Positions 34,518 through 48,211 of a DNA stretch of 64,000 bases are shown piece by piece. The position numbers and the translations under genes are program-made. The first letter of the stretch is position 1. The number at the start of each line of letters is the position of its first letter. The notes under the pieces were generated by a model. The model worked only from the letters and a program-made list of their open reading frames with translations, had not been told where the DNA came from and did not search any database. The stretch covers positions 77,496,763-77,560,762 of the forward strand of contig OZ024830.1 of assembly GCA_964016985.1 (NCBI GenBank). The letters are read 5' to 3'. Source of the DNA: Anodontia alba. Taxonomy: Eukaryota; Mollusca; Bivalvia; Lucinida; Lucinidae.

Positions 34518-35880
34518 GTGAGCTTTTGTGATCACTCACCGTCCGTCGTCGTCGTCCGTATGTCCGTCCGTCCGTCTGTCCACAATCTTTAAACAACATC
34601 TCCTCCTAAACCACTGATTGGATTTTGACCAAACTTCACAGGAATGATCCTTGGTTGGTCCTCTTTCAAAATTGTTCAAATGGTTCCGGTCCATTGCATA
34701 TCTAGGGCACAGGAGCTAAAAATAGATTTTTTAACTAAAAACTAAAAAAATCTTCTTGTCAGAAACCACTTGACAGATTTCAAAATAATTTTGCAGAAAT
34801 GTTCCTTTGGTGATCCTCTACCAAGATTGTTCAAGCCATTTGGATTCGTGAAAAAACATGGCTGCCAGGGGGGCGGGGCTTATTTTCCCTATGTGTCTAT
34901 ATAGAAAACTTTAAAAATCTTCTTGTCAGAAACCACTGGACCAATTTCAATGTAATTTTGCAGAAATGTTCCTTTGGTGATCCTCTACCAAGATTGTTCA
35001 GGCCATTTGGATTCGTCAAAAAACATGGCCGCCAGGGGGCGGGGCTTATTTTCCCTATATATCTATATAGAAAACTTTAAAAATCTTCTTGCCCGAAACC
35101 ACTGGAACGATTTCAATATAATTTTGCAAAAAATGTTCCTTTAGTGATCCTCTACCAAGATTGTTCAAGCCATTTGGATTCGTCAAAAAACATGGCCGCC
35201 AGGGGGCGGGGCTTAATTTCCCTATATATCTATATAGAAAACTTTAAAAATCATCTTGTCAGAAACCACTGGACTGATTTCCATATAATTTTGCAGAAAT
35301 GTTCCTTTTGTGATCCTCTACCAAGATTGTTCGAGCCATTTCGATTAGTCAAAAAACATGGCCGCCAGGGGGCGGGGCTTATTTTCCCTATATATTTATA
35401 TAGAAAAATAAAAAAATCTTCTTGTCAGAAACCACTGGACCAATTTCAATGTAATTTTGCAGAAATGTTCCTTTGGTGATCCTCTACCAAGATTGTTCAA
35501 GCCATTTGGATTCGTCAAAAAACATGGCCGCTAGGGGTGCGGGGCTTATTTTCCCTATATATCTATATAGAAAACTTTAAAGATCTTCTTGTCTGAAACC
35601 ACTAGACCGACTTCAATATAATTTTGCAAAAATGTTCCTTTGGTGATCCTCTACCAAGGTTGTTCAAGCCATTTGGATTCGTCAAAAAACATGGCCGCCA
35701 GGGGGCGGGGCTTATTTTCCCTATATATCTAAATAGAAAACTTTAAAAATCTTCTTGTCAGAAACCACTGGACCGATTTCAATGTAATTTTGCAGAACTG
35801 TTCCTTTGATGATCCTCTATCAAGATTGTTCAAGCCATTTGGATTCGTCAAAAAACATGGCCGCTAGGGGGCGGGGCTTA
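34494..35880. repeat. 166-bp-period tandem array, left half
   Basis: Opens with AGCTCACCTGAGC and (GTCC)n. Then follow about seven units with CATGGCCGCCAGGGGGCGGG, GGGCTTATTTTCCCTATATA and TGGTGATCCTCTACCAAGAT, spaced 166-167 bases. Frames through it (35144-35479) only translate the repeat. Confidence 0.9.
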
Positions 35881-36044
35881 TTTTAACTTCATAATACATT
35901 AACCTATAGATAATGTGCTATTCTCTTCTGTTTTCACACCTTCCACAGAAAAAACGACCTTTCAGTCGTTAATTAAAGTCTTAAACCAGAAGGTCCCTTA
36001 GGCAGTTACCTGTGTGACGTAACTCTTCCCGCTCAATTGACCAC

Positions 36045-36470
36045 GTGTCAGTTTCTTTTCTGTGGACAAAGAAATTCAACAAGGATTATTTACCTGTGAT
36101 AGAAATTTGGATTATTTCTTTCCTCACGGATAAATTTATGTATCCTTGTGTTTCTTTTGTTTATTTATCACTCCTTTCACTTTCTGTGTTATTATTTAAA
36201 ATTTTCAATTTTCGATTTCATGTATTTTTGACTGGTCTTTTTCCACATGCGTTTTCGCGACTCTCGCTATTCGGCACAACGCTCGTGCACGATCGGTTCG
36301 ATAGTCGTGTTTATATATGCAGAATATTTTTGTTCTTTTCGTTCCAGGTTATTCAGCAATTACGATATGTTTTTCCTGGACTTTTGTTTGCAGAGATCTT
36401 CAGTTGGCTAAAGATTCTCATGGTGGAGAAGCTGATTGTAAAGAACTTGTCAACCCTTGATGGGTTATAA
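36045..36470 (+). other. 141-codon open frame in unit copy 1, unrecognised
   Basis: Begins MSVSFLW and is rich in F, L, I and S with several hydrophobic stretches; ends KNLSTLDGL. I recognise no domain. The copy in unit 2 (41484-41909) differs by four amino-acid changes and only one silent change that I could count, so there is no sign of protein-level constraint. It begins about 160 bases into the unit, after the segment that is found inverted at the right end. Treat it as a doubtful gene. Confidence 0.2.
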
Positions 36471-36575
36471 GACAATTCTTTACTGATGGGAGCCCACCCC
36501 ATATGGCTATACTGCTGGGGTAAGACCCATCAAGGTGGCATCTTTGGGTACTTAGTATCCGATAAAGTCTAAGTC

Positions 36576-36803
36576 CACCAGTCATCCAGTCACCAGTCAC
36601 CAGTCATCCAGTCACCAGTCACCAGTCAACCAGGCACCAGTCAATCAGCTTCACCAGTCACCAGTCAATCAGGTGCCAGTCAACCAGGCACCAGTCACCA
36701 GTCATCCAGGTGCCAGTCAACCAGGCACCAGTCACCCAGTCACCAGTCACCCAGTCACCAGTCACCGATCAACCAGGCACCAGTCAACTAGTCTCCAGTC
36801 AAT
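36576..36803. repeat. Minisatellite of CCAGTCA/CCAGGCA words
   Basis: Higher-order mixture of CACCAGTCA, CATCCAGTCA, CAACCAGGCA and CAATCAG(GTG) words; present in both 5.44 kb units. Confidence 0.9.
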
Positions 36804-39800
36804 AATTTAATTATTTTCTGGAAAGACTTAGTTTTTGACATATTTCACCGGACAAAATAGTCACGTATACTAACTTCCGGTCATTATGTCTAATTATTAA
36901 AAAAATTTTTCACTGGGCAAAGTATCAGTAATATTTCTAATACTTATACCCGGTCATATTATTATATTATTTCTGATTTTTCACCAGGCAAACTTTTACA
37001 GAAAGTGTCTGGTCAATTTTTGCCTAATAATTAATTATCTTCGGCAAAAAGTTTCGAATACTTGTGCCCGCTCAGTTTTCATATATAATCTCCCTTTTTC
37101 ATCGGACTAGAGTTACGAATACTACTATCCGATCAATTTGTCAAGTTACTTGTAACTTTACCGGGCAACAGTTACGAATACTAGTGTCCGGTCATTGTGT
37201 CGGGTAACTAGTGTCAAAATAATGATCACTAATTCCCGAACAATCTGTTATCGTTCATAGAGCTCCATTCACGTTTAAGTCAATGGATATAGGTTATTAA
37301 GTGAAATACATAATAACTTTTTATACAAAAAAATTCTGTACAGTCTTTCCCAAATCAGACTAGAATTTTTAATATTCCATTGACTTATTATAGGTGTGTA
37401 ATTCCATTAATATTTTAAATTAACTTATGTTTTATCTCTTTTATCCGCTAGAAAGAGTTAAACTTCCGACTATAACAAAATTCTTACCGGGCAGCAGTTC
37501 GTAGACTAGTGCCAGGTCATTCAAATGATGTTTTATCTCTTTAATTCGCTAGAAAGCGGTTAAATTCCGGCTCTAACGAAAATTTCATCGGGAGGCACTT
37601 CGTAGAGTAGTGCCAGGTCATTCTAACGAAATTCCACCGGGCAGTAGTTTCGTAGACTTTGTGTCGGATTACTAGTGTCAGAGTAGTAGTCACTAGTACT
37701 CGCTCAACATATATTTATTTAATAACCACTATAGACATGTGTAGTCTTGGATTATAGGTTATTGAATGACAGCGATGGGTTCTAATACCTAGTAGCCATT
37801 TATATTGTTGAATTCTGTCCAGTCACTTTTGAACTTAACTTAAATTCTATATATATATTTATTATTGAAAATGAATTAAGAATTATCGGTTACGATCAAA
37901 TTCGCAATTCATTCACTAAGTATAGAAGATACTTCCAGCTATAATTATATCTCTTTTATTCGCTACAAAGAGATTAACTTCATATTCACCTTATTCGGCT
38001 CTAGGGCAAAGGTGAACTATAAAACTATCGTTATTTATAAGAAGAAAAATATACACGAAATCTAGAAAAATTTTCTTCTTTCCTCCCCTGTTTTTTTTCT
38101 TCTACATGCTCCGATATGTAATCAGCATGTAATCTAAGGAGTAAATTGACAAGAAAGTAGCAATCAATCTTTTCTACTTTCTATTAATTTTACATATTTA
38201 AGGTATCCGAAATTTACACCAACCAGATAAATAAATTAACAGTTTATATATTTATTCGCTACCTCTCTAGATTACTACGATTTAAAATTCTAGTTGAGGT
38301 ACATATTTTCCTTTTGCCTTTTCTACATGGAAAATAGTTGATCCGATAAGCTATTATTCTATTTTATACTATCTTTTGATTGATTATATAAGAGTCTAGG
38401 TCAGTCGTGCTCTGTCTAAACTCTGCTATAAAATAATAAATAAGAAAAAAATCTTATATTTAGGCATAGATATAATTCGATACGTTCTTTACTTTGCCTG
38501 TTTTATTTTTTCTTCTGGATCATTTAAGACTACGATAGCAATATACCAGATATTTTTGCCTCAGTAAGAATCTATTACGCCGAAGATTCTTCATATTGGA
38601 ATAATAATTTTATTATGATTATAATTTCTAGACCCAATTAATCCTCGTATATTATAGGTCTACTTTATCTTATTGAGGAATAGTTTTGCTTCGACTAGCT
38701 CTATACCTCTAATATTTTATTTATAACTAGAGTCCATGTCAATCAAAATTTTCTTGCACTTTGGTATTGACAATGGATACATATTTAGTAAAGGCATTAA
38801 TTATTCAGTACGTGACAGATTATTATTGCCTAAATTAGATATTATATACAATACTTTCCTTTTGATATTTTGTTTTATTGACTTTGTAACTATTCAGAAA
38901 CTGCCAAAGTCAATCATTTCCTTCCTCTAAACTTACCGAAGCTCTAGATTATGTTGATATATATTTTTGATATATGCTTAGAGGTTAATTAACGAGAGTT
39001 TACCTCATAATAGCAGATATTATTATATTTATATTAATCAATCTATAGTCTAGGCTTAGACAAAAGGGAAAACATCCTTAATTACGAGCCGGTAAAGAAT
39101 TAAGACACTCTTAATTATCTCTTTACCCCTCCTTTATGTTTACATTCGTTAAAAGGATCATAGTAATTCTCGCTAAGAGTTCAAGTTCAGTTTGCGAATA
39201 ATGCAAAGATTAATATCTTGTTTTCCAGTCCGCATCAAAAATGGTCTATATATATAGATAAATATCTTTTCCGAAACTGGATATTTATTTATTTTTCCAC
39301 ACAATAAGTCATTTCAAGATGTAGATGATTTTGAAATGCACTGCTTCAATTTATAATATAAAATATGTTTATATTAACTTCACAACTTAGTAAGTGCTGC
39401 ACCTACGTTCCTGGTCAGATCTTACTTTTGTGATACGTTTTTGAACATACTGAAAGTTTTCTCCGATTATACATTCGGTAAATAAACTTTCGAGTAGTAT
39501 TTATGCTTTTAAACATTCAGATTATTTGATAATTGTTGGAGATAATATATTATTCCGATATTTATATATCTATCTTCATTATTTATCTTTCTCATCTTAC
39601 TTTTAAATTAGATTGACCTTCTCGCTACGTTCCAGGTTTAAATCTAGCTAACATTGTGGAACAGTCACTTTTTTATTTCCTAAACAATATTTTAACATTT
39701 TTCTCAGTATTCAGAGCATAACGACTTCATGAATACTTGGAAATAATTCAATTCTACGCTTGTTAAACAAAGCCTAAAGCAAGCCCTAGTTTTTTAGAAT

Positions 39801-41483
39801 GGATATTATCCTTCGATTCAGTTCATGGAGATACATCCTTTTAGATCCCATTATCTCTATTTCAATCATACAAAATTCTAATGACTAAGTACTCCTTTTC
39901 TACGTACGAATACAGAATATCGAGTCACTGTTGCTGCATATTGGTTAAAGATTAAACAAATTTTATCTTAAACCTATATGACGTTAAATTAATTATTATC
40001 TCTTTCATATACATGTTTTTTACCCTTCCGTCAGGGATCGCGGTAATAATATTATTACTCTCTATGGTTTACACATAGATCTCGAGAGTATATATATGTA
40101 TTTTCTTCCTGAACTCATTTGCGAGTACGTAATTTGATATTTCAGGAATTACCAATTATGCAGACATAGATTTTATTCTATTAATATTCAATTCTAAAAA
40201 TTTGATTGAATGTTTATCTATAAAATTTCCGGGCAGTAATTTTATAGAGAGTTATATGTTTAATAATTCCTTGCTTAATAAATAGTTATGCTTAACCTAT
40301 TATTTATAGCGGGAATTTTGTTCAGTAGTATAATTTTTATTTAGTATTAATATATTTCTTACTATTCTTAAATATGCGTATAGAATAGTAATACTATCTC
40401 TTAACTTATAAATTAAGTGTTTTTTGAGATTATTAATCAGTATTATTGTATAATCTTTCTTCAGAGATTATCACACTATTACTTTTTCTCTGAGTCCTTT
40501 TCTTTTTATGAACATTTTGATTCGTATCAAAGTGGATTTTTTAACATTTCTTGATTTCCATGATTATTTACTCAGGAGTACTTTTCATGGCAATCTTCTG
40601 GTATAGAAAGATTCTATCCAGCTTATTTATTATTGCTTAATCTTATCAATACGGTAAGATTTAGCCAAACTATGACCGTCATACAGTTTGCTGCGATCAA
40701 CCTTATTCTTATCTCTCTTATTCTCTGTCAAACTCTTAAGTTATGATGCTGACAGTTTATTCTTTATTTTTTTTGTCAGGACATCAAACGCTTTTATATG
40801 TCTATGACAAAACTAATTATCAATGGTTTAGGTTGTTTTTTCTTCCCAGCAGTTATATGCAAACTCTGTATTATTTTATTGCTTGACTAAAAATTCGTAA
40901 TACAATTAGTCTAGCAATAGTTTTAACCATTATGTTTGTCTATACCTTTTTTTTTTCTTCTGATGGATAACTTAGTTATAGTTAAGTTAACTCCATCTAC
41001 TTTTATTATCTCCCCTTCTTTAATTTGATCAAAGGGAAATGATTACATATTATGGTTATTTTAAGTCTGTGTCTGTTCATCGGAAACTGTCCTGTCGCTC
41101 CAATTAACAGAATCTAATTAGTTTATAATTCTAATAGCTTAGACTATTACAATTACATAGCTTCACATATCTAGAATTTTATCCAAAATATCTACATATG
41201 TCAGTTATCTATAGGAAACTCCACCGAGTAGACTTTTCCTTATTTATTCAAGACCCTACATAGACTACTTACAGTGTATGGTCTTGGCTTTTTGTTTTAC
41301 AAATTTTGTTTTGAAAATATTTTAACTTCATAATACATTAACCTATAGATAATGTGCTATTCTATTCTGTTTTCACACCTTCCACAGAAAAAACGACCTT
41401 TCAGTCGTTAATTAAAGTCTTAAACCAGAAGGTCCCTTAGGCAGTTACCTGTGTGACATAACTCTTCCCGCTCAATTGACCAC

Positions 41484-41909
41484 GTGTCAGTTTCTTTTCT
41501 GTGGACAAAGAAATTCAACAAGGATTATTTACCTGTGATAGAAATTTGGATTATTTCTTTCCTCACGGATAAATTTATGTATCCTTGTGTTTCTTTTGTT
41601 TATTTATCACTCCTTTCACTTTCTGGGTTATTATTTAAAATTTTCAATTTTCGATTTCATGTATTTTTGACTGGTCTTTTTTCACATGCGTTTTCGAGAC
41701 TCTCGCTATTCGGCACAACGCTCGTGCGCGATCGGTTAGATAGTCGTGTTTATATATGCAGAATATTTTTGTTCTTTTCGTTCCAGGTTATTCAGCAATT
41801 ACGATATGTTTTTCCTGGACTTTTGTTTGCAGAGATCTTCAGTTGGCTAAAGATTCTCATGGTGGAGAAGCTGATTGTAAAGAACTTGTCAACCCTTGAT
41901 GGGTTATAA
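41484..41909 (+). other. 141-codon open frame in unit copy 2, unrecognised
   Basis: Same frame as 36045-36470, with the substitutions V to G, P to S, H to R and F to L. No domain recognised. Confidence 0.2.
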
Positions 41910-42014
41910 GACAATTCTTTACTGATGGGAGCCCCACCCCATATGGCTATACTGCCGGGGTAAGACCCATCAAGGTGGCATCTTTGGGTACTTAGTATCC
42001 GATAAAGTCTAAGT

Positions 42015-42247
42015 CCACCAGTCACCAGTCACCAGTCATCCAGTCACCAGTCACCAGTCAACCAGGCACCAGTCAATCAGCTTCACCAGTCACCAGTCAA
42101 TCAGGTGCCAGTCAACCAGGCACCAGTCACCAGTCATCCAGGTGCCAGTCAACCAGGCACCAGTCACCAGTCACCCAGTCACCAGTCACCCAGTCACCAG
42201 TCACCAGTCACCGATCAACCAGGCACCAGTCAACTAGTCTCCAGTCA
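42015..42247. repeat. CCAGTCA minisatellite, copy 2
   Basis: Same word structure as 36576-36803, with a different number of CACCAGTCAC words. Confidence 0.9.
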
Positions 42248-45200
42248 ATAATTTAATTATTTTCTGGAAAGACTTAGTTTTTGACATATTTCACTGGACA
42301 AAATAGTCACGTATACTAACTTCCGGTCATTATGTCTAATTATTAAAAAATTTTTTCACTGGGCAAAGTATCAGTAATATTTCTGATACTTATACCCGGT
42401 CATATTATTATATTATTTCTGATTTTTCACCAGGCAAACTTTTACAGAAATTGTTTGGTCAATTTTTGCCTAATAATTAATTATCTTTGGCAAAAAGTTT
42501 TGAATACTTGTGCCCGCTCAGTTTTCATATATAATCTCCCTTTTTCATCGGACTAGAGTTACGAATACTACTATCCGATCAATTTGTCAAATTACTTGTA
42601 ACTTTACCGGGCAACAGTTACGAATACTAGTGTCCGGTCATTGTGTCGGGTAACTAGTGTCAAAATAATGATCACTAATTCCCGAACAATCTATTATCAT
42701 TCATAGAGCTCCATTCACGTTTAAGTCAATGGATATAGGTTATAAAGTGAAATACATAATAACTTTTTATACAAAAAATTCTGTACAGTCTTTCCCAAAT
42801 CAGACTAGAATCTTTAATATTCCATTGACTTATTATAGGTGTGTAATTCCATTAATATTTTAAATTAACTTATGTTTTATCTCTTTTATCCATTAGAAAG
42901 AGTTAAACTCCGACTATAACAAAATTCTTACCGGGCAGCAGTTCGTAGACTAGTGCCAGGTCATTCAAATGATATTTTATCTCTTTAATTCGCTAGAAAG
43001 CGGTTAAATTCCGGCTCTAACGAAAATTTCATCAGGAGGCACTTCGTAGAGTAGTGCCAGGTCATTCTAACGAAATTCCACCGGGCAGTAGTTTCGTAGA
43101 CTTTGTGTCGGATTACTAGTGTGCGAGTAGTAGTCACTAGTACTCGCTCAACATATATTTATTTAATAACCACTATAGACATGTATAGTCTTGGATTATA
43201 GGTTATTTAATGACAGCGATGGGTTCTAATACCTAGTAGCCATTTATATTGTTGAATTCTGTCCAGTCACTTTTGAACTTGACTTAAATTCTATATATAT
43301 ATTTATTATTGAAAATGAATTAAGAATTATCGGTTACGATCAAATTCGCAATTCATTCACTAAGTGTAGAAGATACTTCCAGCTATAATTATATCTCTTT
43401 TATTCGCTACAAAGAGATTAACTTCTTACATATTCACCTTATTCGGCTCTAGGGCAAAGGTGAACTATAAAACTATCGTTATTTATAAGAAGAAAAATAT
43501 ACACGAAATATAAAAAAAAAAAAAATTTTCTTCTTTCCTCCCCTGTTTTTTTTCTTCTACATGCTCCGATATGTAATCAGCATGTAATCTAAGGAGTAAA
43601 TTGACAAGAAAGTAGCAATCGATCTTTTCTACTTTCTATTAATTTTTCATTCTTAAGCTATCGGAAATTTACACCAACCAGATAAATAAATTAACAGTTT
43701 ATTTATTTATTCGCTACCTCTCTAGATTACTACGATTTAAAATTCTAGTTGAGGTACATATTTTCCTTTTGCCTTTTCTACATGGAAAATAGTTGATCCG
43801 ATAAGCTATTATTCTATTTTATACTATCTTTTGATTGATTATATAAGAGTCTAGGTCAGTTGTGCTCTGTCTAAACTCTGCTATAAAATAATAAATAAGA
43901 AAAAAATCTTATATTTAGGCATAGATATAATTCGATACGTTCTTTACTTTGCCTGTTTTATTTTTTCTTCTGGATCATGTAAGACTACGATAGCAATATA
44001 CCAGATATTTTTGCCTCAGTAAGAATCTATTACGCTGAAGATTCTTCATGTTGGAATAATAATTTTTATTATGATTATAATTCTAGACCCAATTAATCCT
44101 CGTATATTATAGGTCTACTTTATCTTATTGAGGAATAGTTTTGCTTCGACTAGCTCTATACCTTTAATATTTTATTTATAACTAGAGTCCATGTCAATCA
44201 AAATTTTCTTGCACTTTGGTATTGACAATGGATACATATTTAGTAAAGGCATTAATTATTCAGTACGTGACAGATTATTATTGCCTAAATCAGATATTAT
44301 ATACAATACTTTCCTTTTGATATTTTGTTTTATTGACTTTGTAACTATTCAGAAACTGCCAAAGTCAATCATTTCCTTCCTCTAAACTTACCGAAGCTCT
44401 AGATTATGTTGATATATATTTTTGATATATGCTTAGAGGTTAATTAACGAGAGTTTACCTCATAATAGCAGATATTATTATAATTATATTAATCAATCTA
44501 TAGTCTAGGCTTAGACAAAAGGGAAAACATCCTGATTTACGAGCCGGTAAAGAATTAAGACACTCTTAATTATCTCTTTACCACTCCTTTATGTTTACAT
44601 TCGTTAAAGGGATCATAGTAATTCTCGCTAAGAGTTCAAGTTCAGTTTGCGAATAATGCAAAGATTAATATCTTGATTTCCAGTTCGCATCAAAAATGGT
44701 CTATATATATAGATAAATATCTTTTCCGAAACTGGATATTTATTTATTTTTCCACACAATAAGTCATTTCAAGATGTCGATGATTTTGAAATGCACTGCT
44801 TCAATTTATAATATAAAATATGTTTATATTAACTTCACAACTTAGTAAGTGCTGCACCTACGTTCCTGGTCAGATCTTACTTTTGTGATACGTTTTTGAA
44901 CATACTGAAAGTTTTCTCCGATTATACATTCGGTAAATAAACTTTCGAGTAGTATTTATGCTTTTAAACATTCAGATTATTTGATAATTGTTGGAGATAA
45001 TATATTATTCCGATATTTATATATCTATCTTCATTATTTATCTTTCTCATCTTACTTTTAAATTAGATTGACCTTCTCGCTACGTTCCAGGTTTAAATCT
45101 AGCTAACATTGTGGAACAGTCACTTTTTTATTTCCTAAACAATATTTTAACATTTTTCTCAGTATTCAGAGCATAACGACTTCATGAATACTTGGAAATA

Positions 45201-46771
45201 ATTCAGTTCTACGCTTGTTAAACTAAGCATAAAACAAGCCCTAGTTTTTTAGAATGGATATTATCCTTCGATTCAGTTCATGGAGATACATCCTTTTAGA
45301 TCCCATTATCTCTATTTCAATCATACAAAATTCTAATGACTAAGTACTCCTTTTCTACGTACGAATACAGAATATCGAGTCACTGTTGCTGCATATTGGT
45401 TAAAGATTAAACAAATTTTATCTTAAACCTATATGACGTTAAATTAATTATTATCTCTTTCATATACATGTTTTTTACTCTTCCGTCAGGGATCGCGGTA
45501 ATAATATTATTACTCTCTATGGTTTACACATAGATCTCGAGAGTATATATATGTATTTTCTTCCTGAACTCATTTGCGAGTACGTAATTTGATATTTCAG
45601 GAATTACCAATTATGCAGACATAGATTTTATTCTATTAATATTCAATTCTAAAAATTTGATTGAATGTTTATCTATAAAATTTCCGGGCAGTAATTTTAT
45701 AGAGAGTTATATGTTTAATAATTCCTTGCTTAAATAATAGTTACGCTTAACCTATTATTTATAGCGGGAATTTTGTTCAGTAGTATAATTTTTATTTAGT
45801 ATTAATATATTTCTTACTATTCTTAAATATGCGTATAGAATAGTAATACTATCTCTTAACTTTTAAATTAAGTGTTTTTTGAGATTATTAATCAGTATTA
45901 TTGTATAATCTTTCTTCAGAGATTATCACACTATTACTTTTTCTCTGAGTCCTTCTCTTTTTATGAACATTTTGAATCGTATCAAAGTGGATTTTTTAAC
46001 ATTTCTTGATTTCCATGATTATTTACTCAGGAGTACTTTTCATGGCAATCTTCTGGTATAGAAAGATTCTATCCAGCTTATTTATTATTGCTTAATCTTA
46101 TCAATATGGTAAGATTTAGCCAAACTATGACCGTCATACAGTTTGCTCCGATCAACCTTATTCTTATCTCTCTTATTCTCTGTCAAACTCTTAAGTTATG
46201 ATGTTGACAGTTTATTCTTTATTTTTTTGTCAGGACATCGAACGCTTTTATATGTCTATGACAAAACTAATTATTAATGGTTTAGGTTGTTTTTTTATTC
46301 CCAGCAGTTATATGCAAACTCTGTATTATTTTATTGCTTGACTAAAAATTCGTTATACAATTAGTCTAGCAATAGTTTTAACCATTATGTTTGTCTATAC
46401 CTTTTTTTTCTTCTGATGGATAACTTAGTTATAGTTAAGTTAACTCCATCTACTTTTATTATCTCCCCTTCTTTAATTTGATCAAGGGAAATAATTACAC
46501 ATTATGGTTATTTTAAGTCTGTGTCTGTTCATCGGAAACTGTCCTGTCGCTCCAATTAACAGAATCTAATTATTTTATAATTCTAATAGCTTAGACTATT
46601 ACAATTACATAGCTTCACATATCTAGAATTTTATCCAAAATATCTACATATGTCAGTTATCTATAGGAAACTCCACCGAGTAGACTTTTCCTTATTTATT
46701 CAAGATCCTACATAGACTACTTACAGTGTATGGTCTTGGCTTTTTGTTTTACAAATTTTGTTTTGAAAATA

Positions 46772-47484
46772 TTTCTATATTCCTAGCTTACTTTGGGATG
46801 GAATATTTATGTTATGTCTCTATGACTCCCTTTTCTTTTTGAAGCCAATTGTTTTTTCCCAAAAAGAAAAAATGAGGGGGGGGCCAATGTCAGGTCTCTG
46901 AGACTTAAGAACTGGCTTCCTCTAGAGTCTACTAATATATATAAGGTTGTTAGATCATAACACCTTAAAGATATGCTATTTTGTGAATCTAGATCATTCT
47001 TTCTATTAAATATAGAATTAGAATGTATCTGATTCCTTTGAGTTTCCTGAGTCTTAACCAGAAGTGGTGAGATATTATTGGTGTTAGAATTAGGAGAGCA
47101 CCTCCCTCCTATTCTGCAAATTCTAGCACATTATCTATAGGTTAATGTATTATGAAGTTAAAATGAAGTTTTTTAAAAGTAAAACATATTTTAACGAGTA
47201 ATACTTAACCTATAGATAATCAATTATCTCCCTCCGCCCACCCTCGCTTATCTCTCCTAATTGTGTCTATTGTTTTACACATAAAAGAAACTGACACGTG
47301 GTCAATTGAGCGGGAAGAGTTACGTCACACAGGTAACTGCCTAAGGGACCTTCTGGTTTAAGACTTTAATTAACGACTGAAAGGTCGTTTTTTCTGTGGA
47401 AGGTGTGAAAACAGAATAGAATAGCACATTATCTATAGGTTAAGTATTACTCGTTAAAATATGTTTTACTTTTAAAAAACTTCA
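46772..47484. repeat. Right-end block R1
   Basis: Begins TTTCTATATTCCTAGC and includes GGTCTCTGAGACTT and TATATATAAGGTTG. At 47125-47163 it has the complement of the unit start (…TGTATTATGAAGTTAAAA). It ends with a 321-bp module (47164-47484) whose ends are about 57-base inverted repeats starting TGAAGTTTTTTAAAAG and ending CTTTTAAAAAACTTCA. Inside that module sits the reverse complement of the unit's first about 170 bases. Confidence 0.85.
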
Positions 47485-48211
47485 TTTCTATATTCCTAGC
47501 TTACTTTGCGATGGAATATTTATGTTATGTCTCAATGACTCCCTTTTTCTTTTTGAAGCCAATTGTTGTTTCCCAAAAAAAAAAAAAAAAAAAGAGGGGG
47601 GGTGGCGGGGCCAATGTTAGGTCTCTGAGACTTGAGAACTGGCTTCCTCTAGAGTCTACTAATATATATAAGGTTGTTAGATCATAACACCTTAAAGATA
47701 TGCTATTTTGTGAATCTAGATCATTCTTTCTATTAAATATAGAATTAGAATGTATCTGATTCCTTTGAGTTTCCTGAGTCTTAACCAGAAGTGGTGAGAT
47801 ATTATTGGTGTTAGAATTAGGAGAGCACCTCCCTCCTATTCTGCAAATTCAAGCACATTATCTATAGGTTAATGTATTATGAAGTTAAAATGAAGTTTTT
47901 TAAAAGTAAAACATATTTTAACGAGTAATACTAAACCTATAGATAATCAGTTATCTCCCTCCGCCCACCCTCGCTTATCTCTCCTAATTGTGTCTATTGT
48001 TTTACACATAAAAGAAACTGACACGTGGTCAACTGAGCGGGAAGAGTTACGTCACACAGGTAACTGCCTAAGGGACCTTCTGGTTTAAGACTTTAATTAA
48101 CGACTGAAAGGTCGTTTTTTCTGTGGAAGGTGTGAAAACAGAAGAGAATAGCACATTATCTATAGGTTAAGTATTACTCGTTAAAATATGTTTTACTTTT
48201 AAAAAACTTCA
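47485..48211. repeat. Right-end block R2
   Basis: Tandem copy of R1 with an expanded A-run and G-run (47575-47610); its 321-bp inverted-repeat module is 47891-48211 and abuts the resumed tandem array. Confidence 0.85.

Larger units (their letters stand above)
35885..41323. repeat. 5.44 kb unit, copy 1
   Basis: Starts AACTTCATAATACATTAACC, contains the CCAGTCA minisatellite (36576-36803), a zone of recurring CCGGTCA/CCGGGCA motifs (about 36850-37680) and a long AT-rich tail ending TTTTGAAAATATTTT. A 141-codon frame at 36045-36470 is present. Confidence 0.9.
41324..46774. repeat. 5.44 kb unit, copy 2
   Basis: Colinear with copy 1 over its whole length, differing by scattered substitutions and small indels (for example an A-run expansion at 43510-43524 and variation in the CCAGTCA minisatellite at 42015-42247). 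Its boundary with copy 1 is direct, with no spacer. Confidence 0.92.
35885..48211. mobile_element. Composite element of about 12.3 kb inserted in the tandem array
   Basis: The array stops at GGGCTTATTTT (35884) and resumes at 48211 with ATTTTCCCTATATA; the native unit reads GGGCTTATTTTCCCTATA, so ATTTT flanks the insert on both sides as a likely 5-bp target duplication. Inside are two tandem 5.44 kb units (35885-41323, 41324-46774) and two right-end blocks (46772-47484, 47485-48211). The first about 170 bases of each unit reappear reverse-complemented in each right-end block. No transposase, integrase, polymerase or recombinase domain was recognised; it is presumably non-autonomous or of an unknown type. 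Confidence 0.8.
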
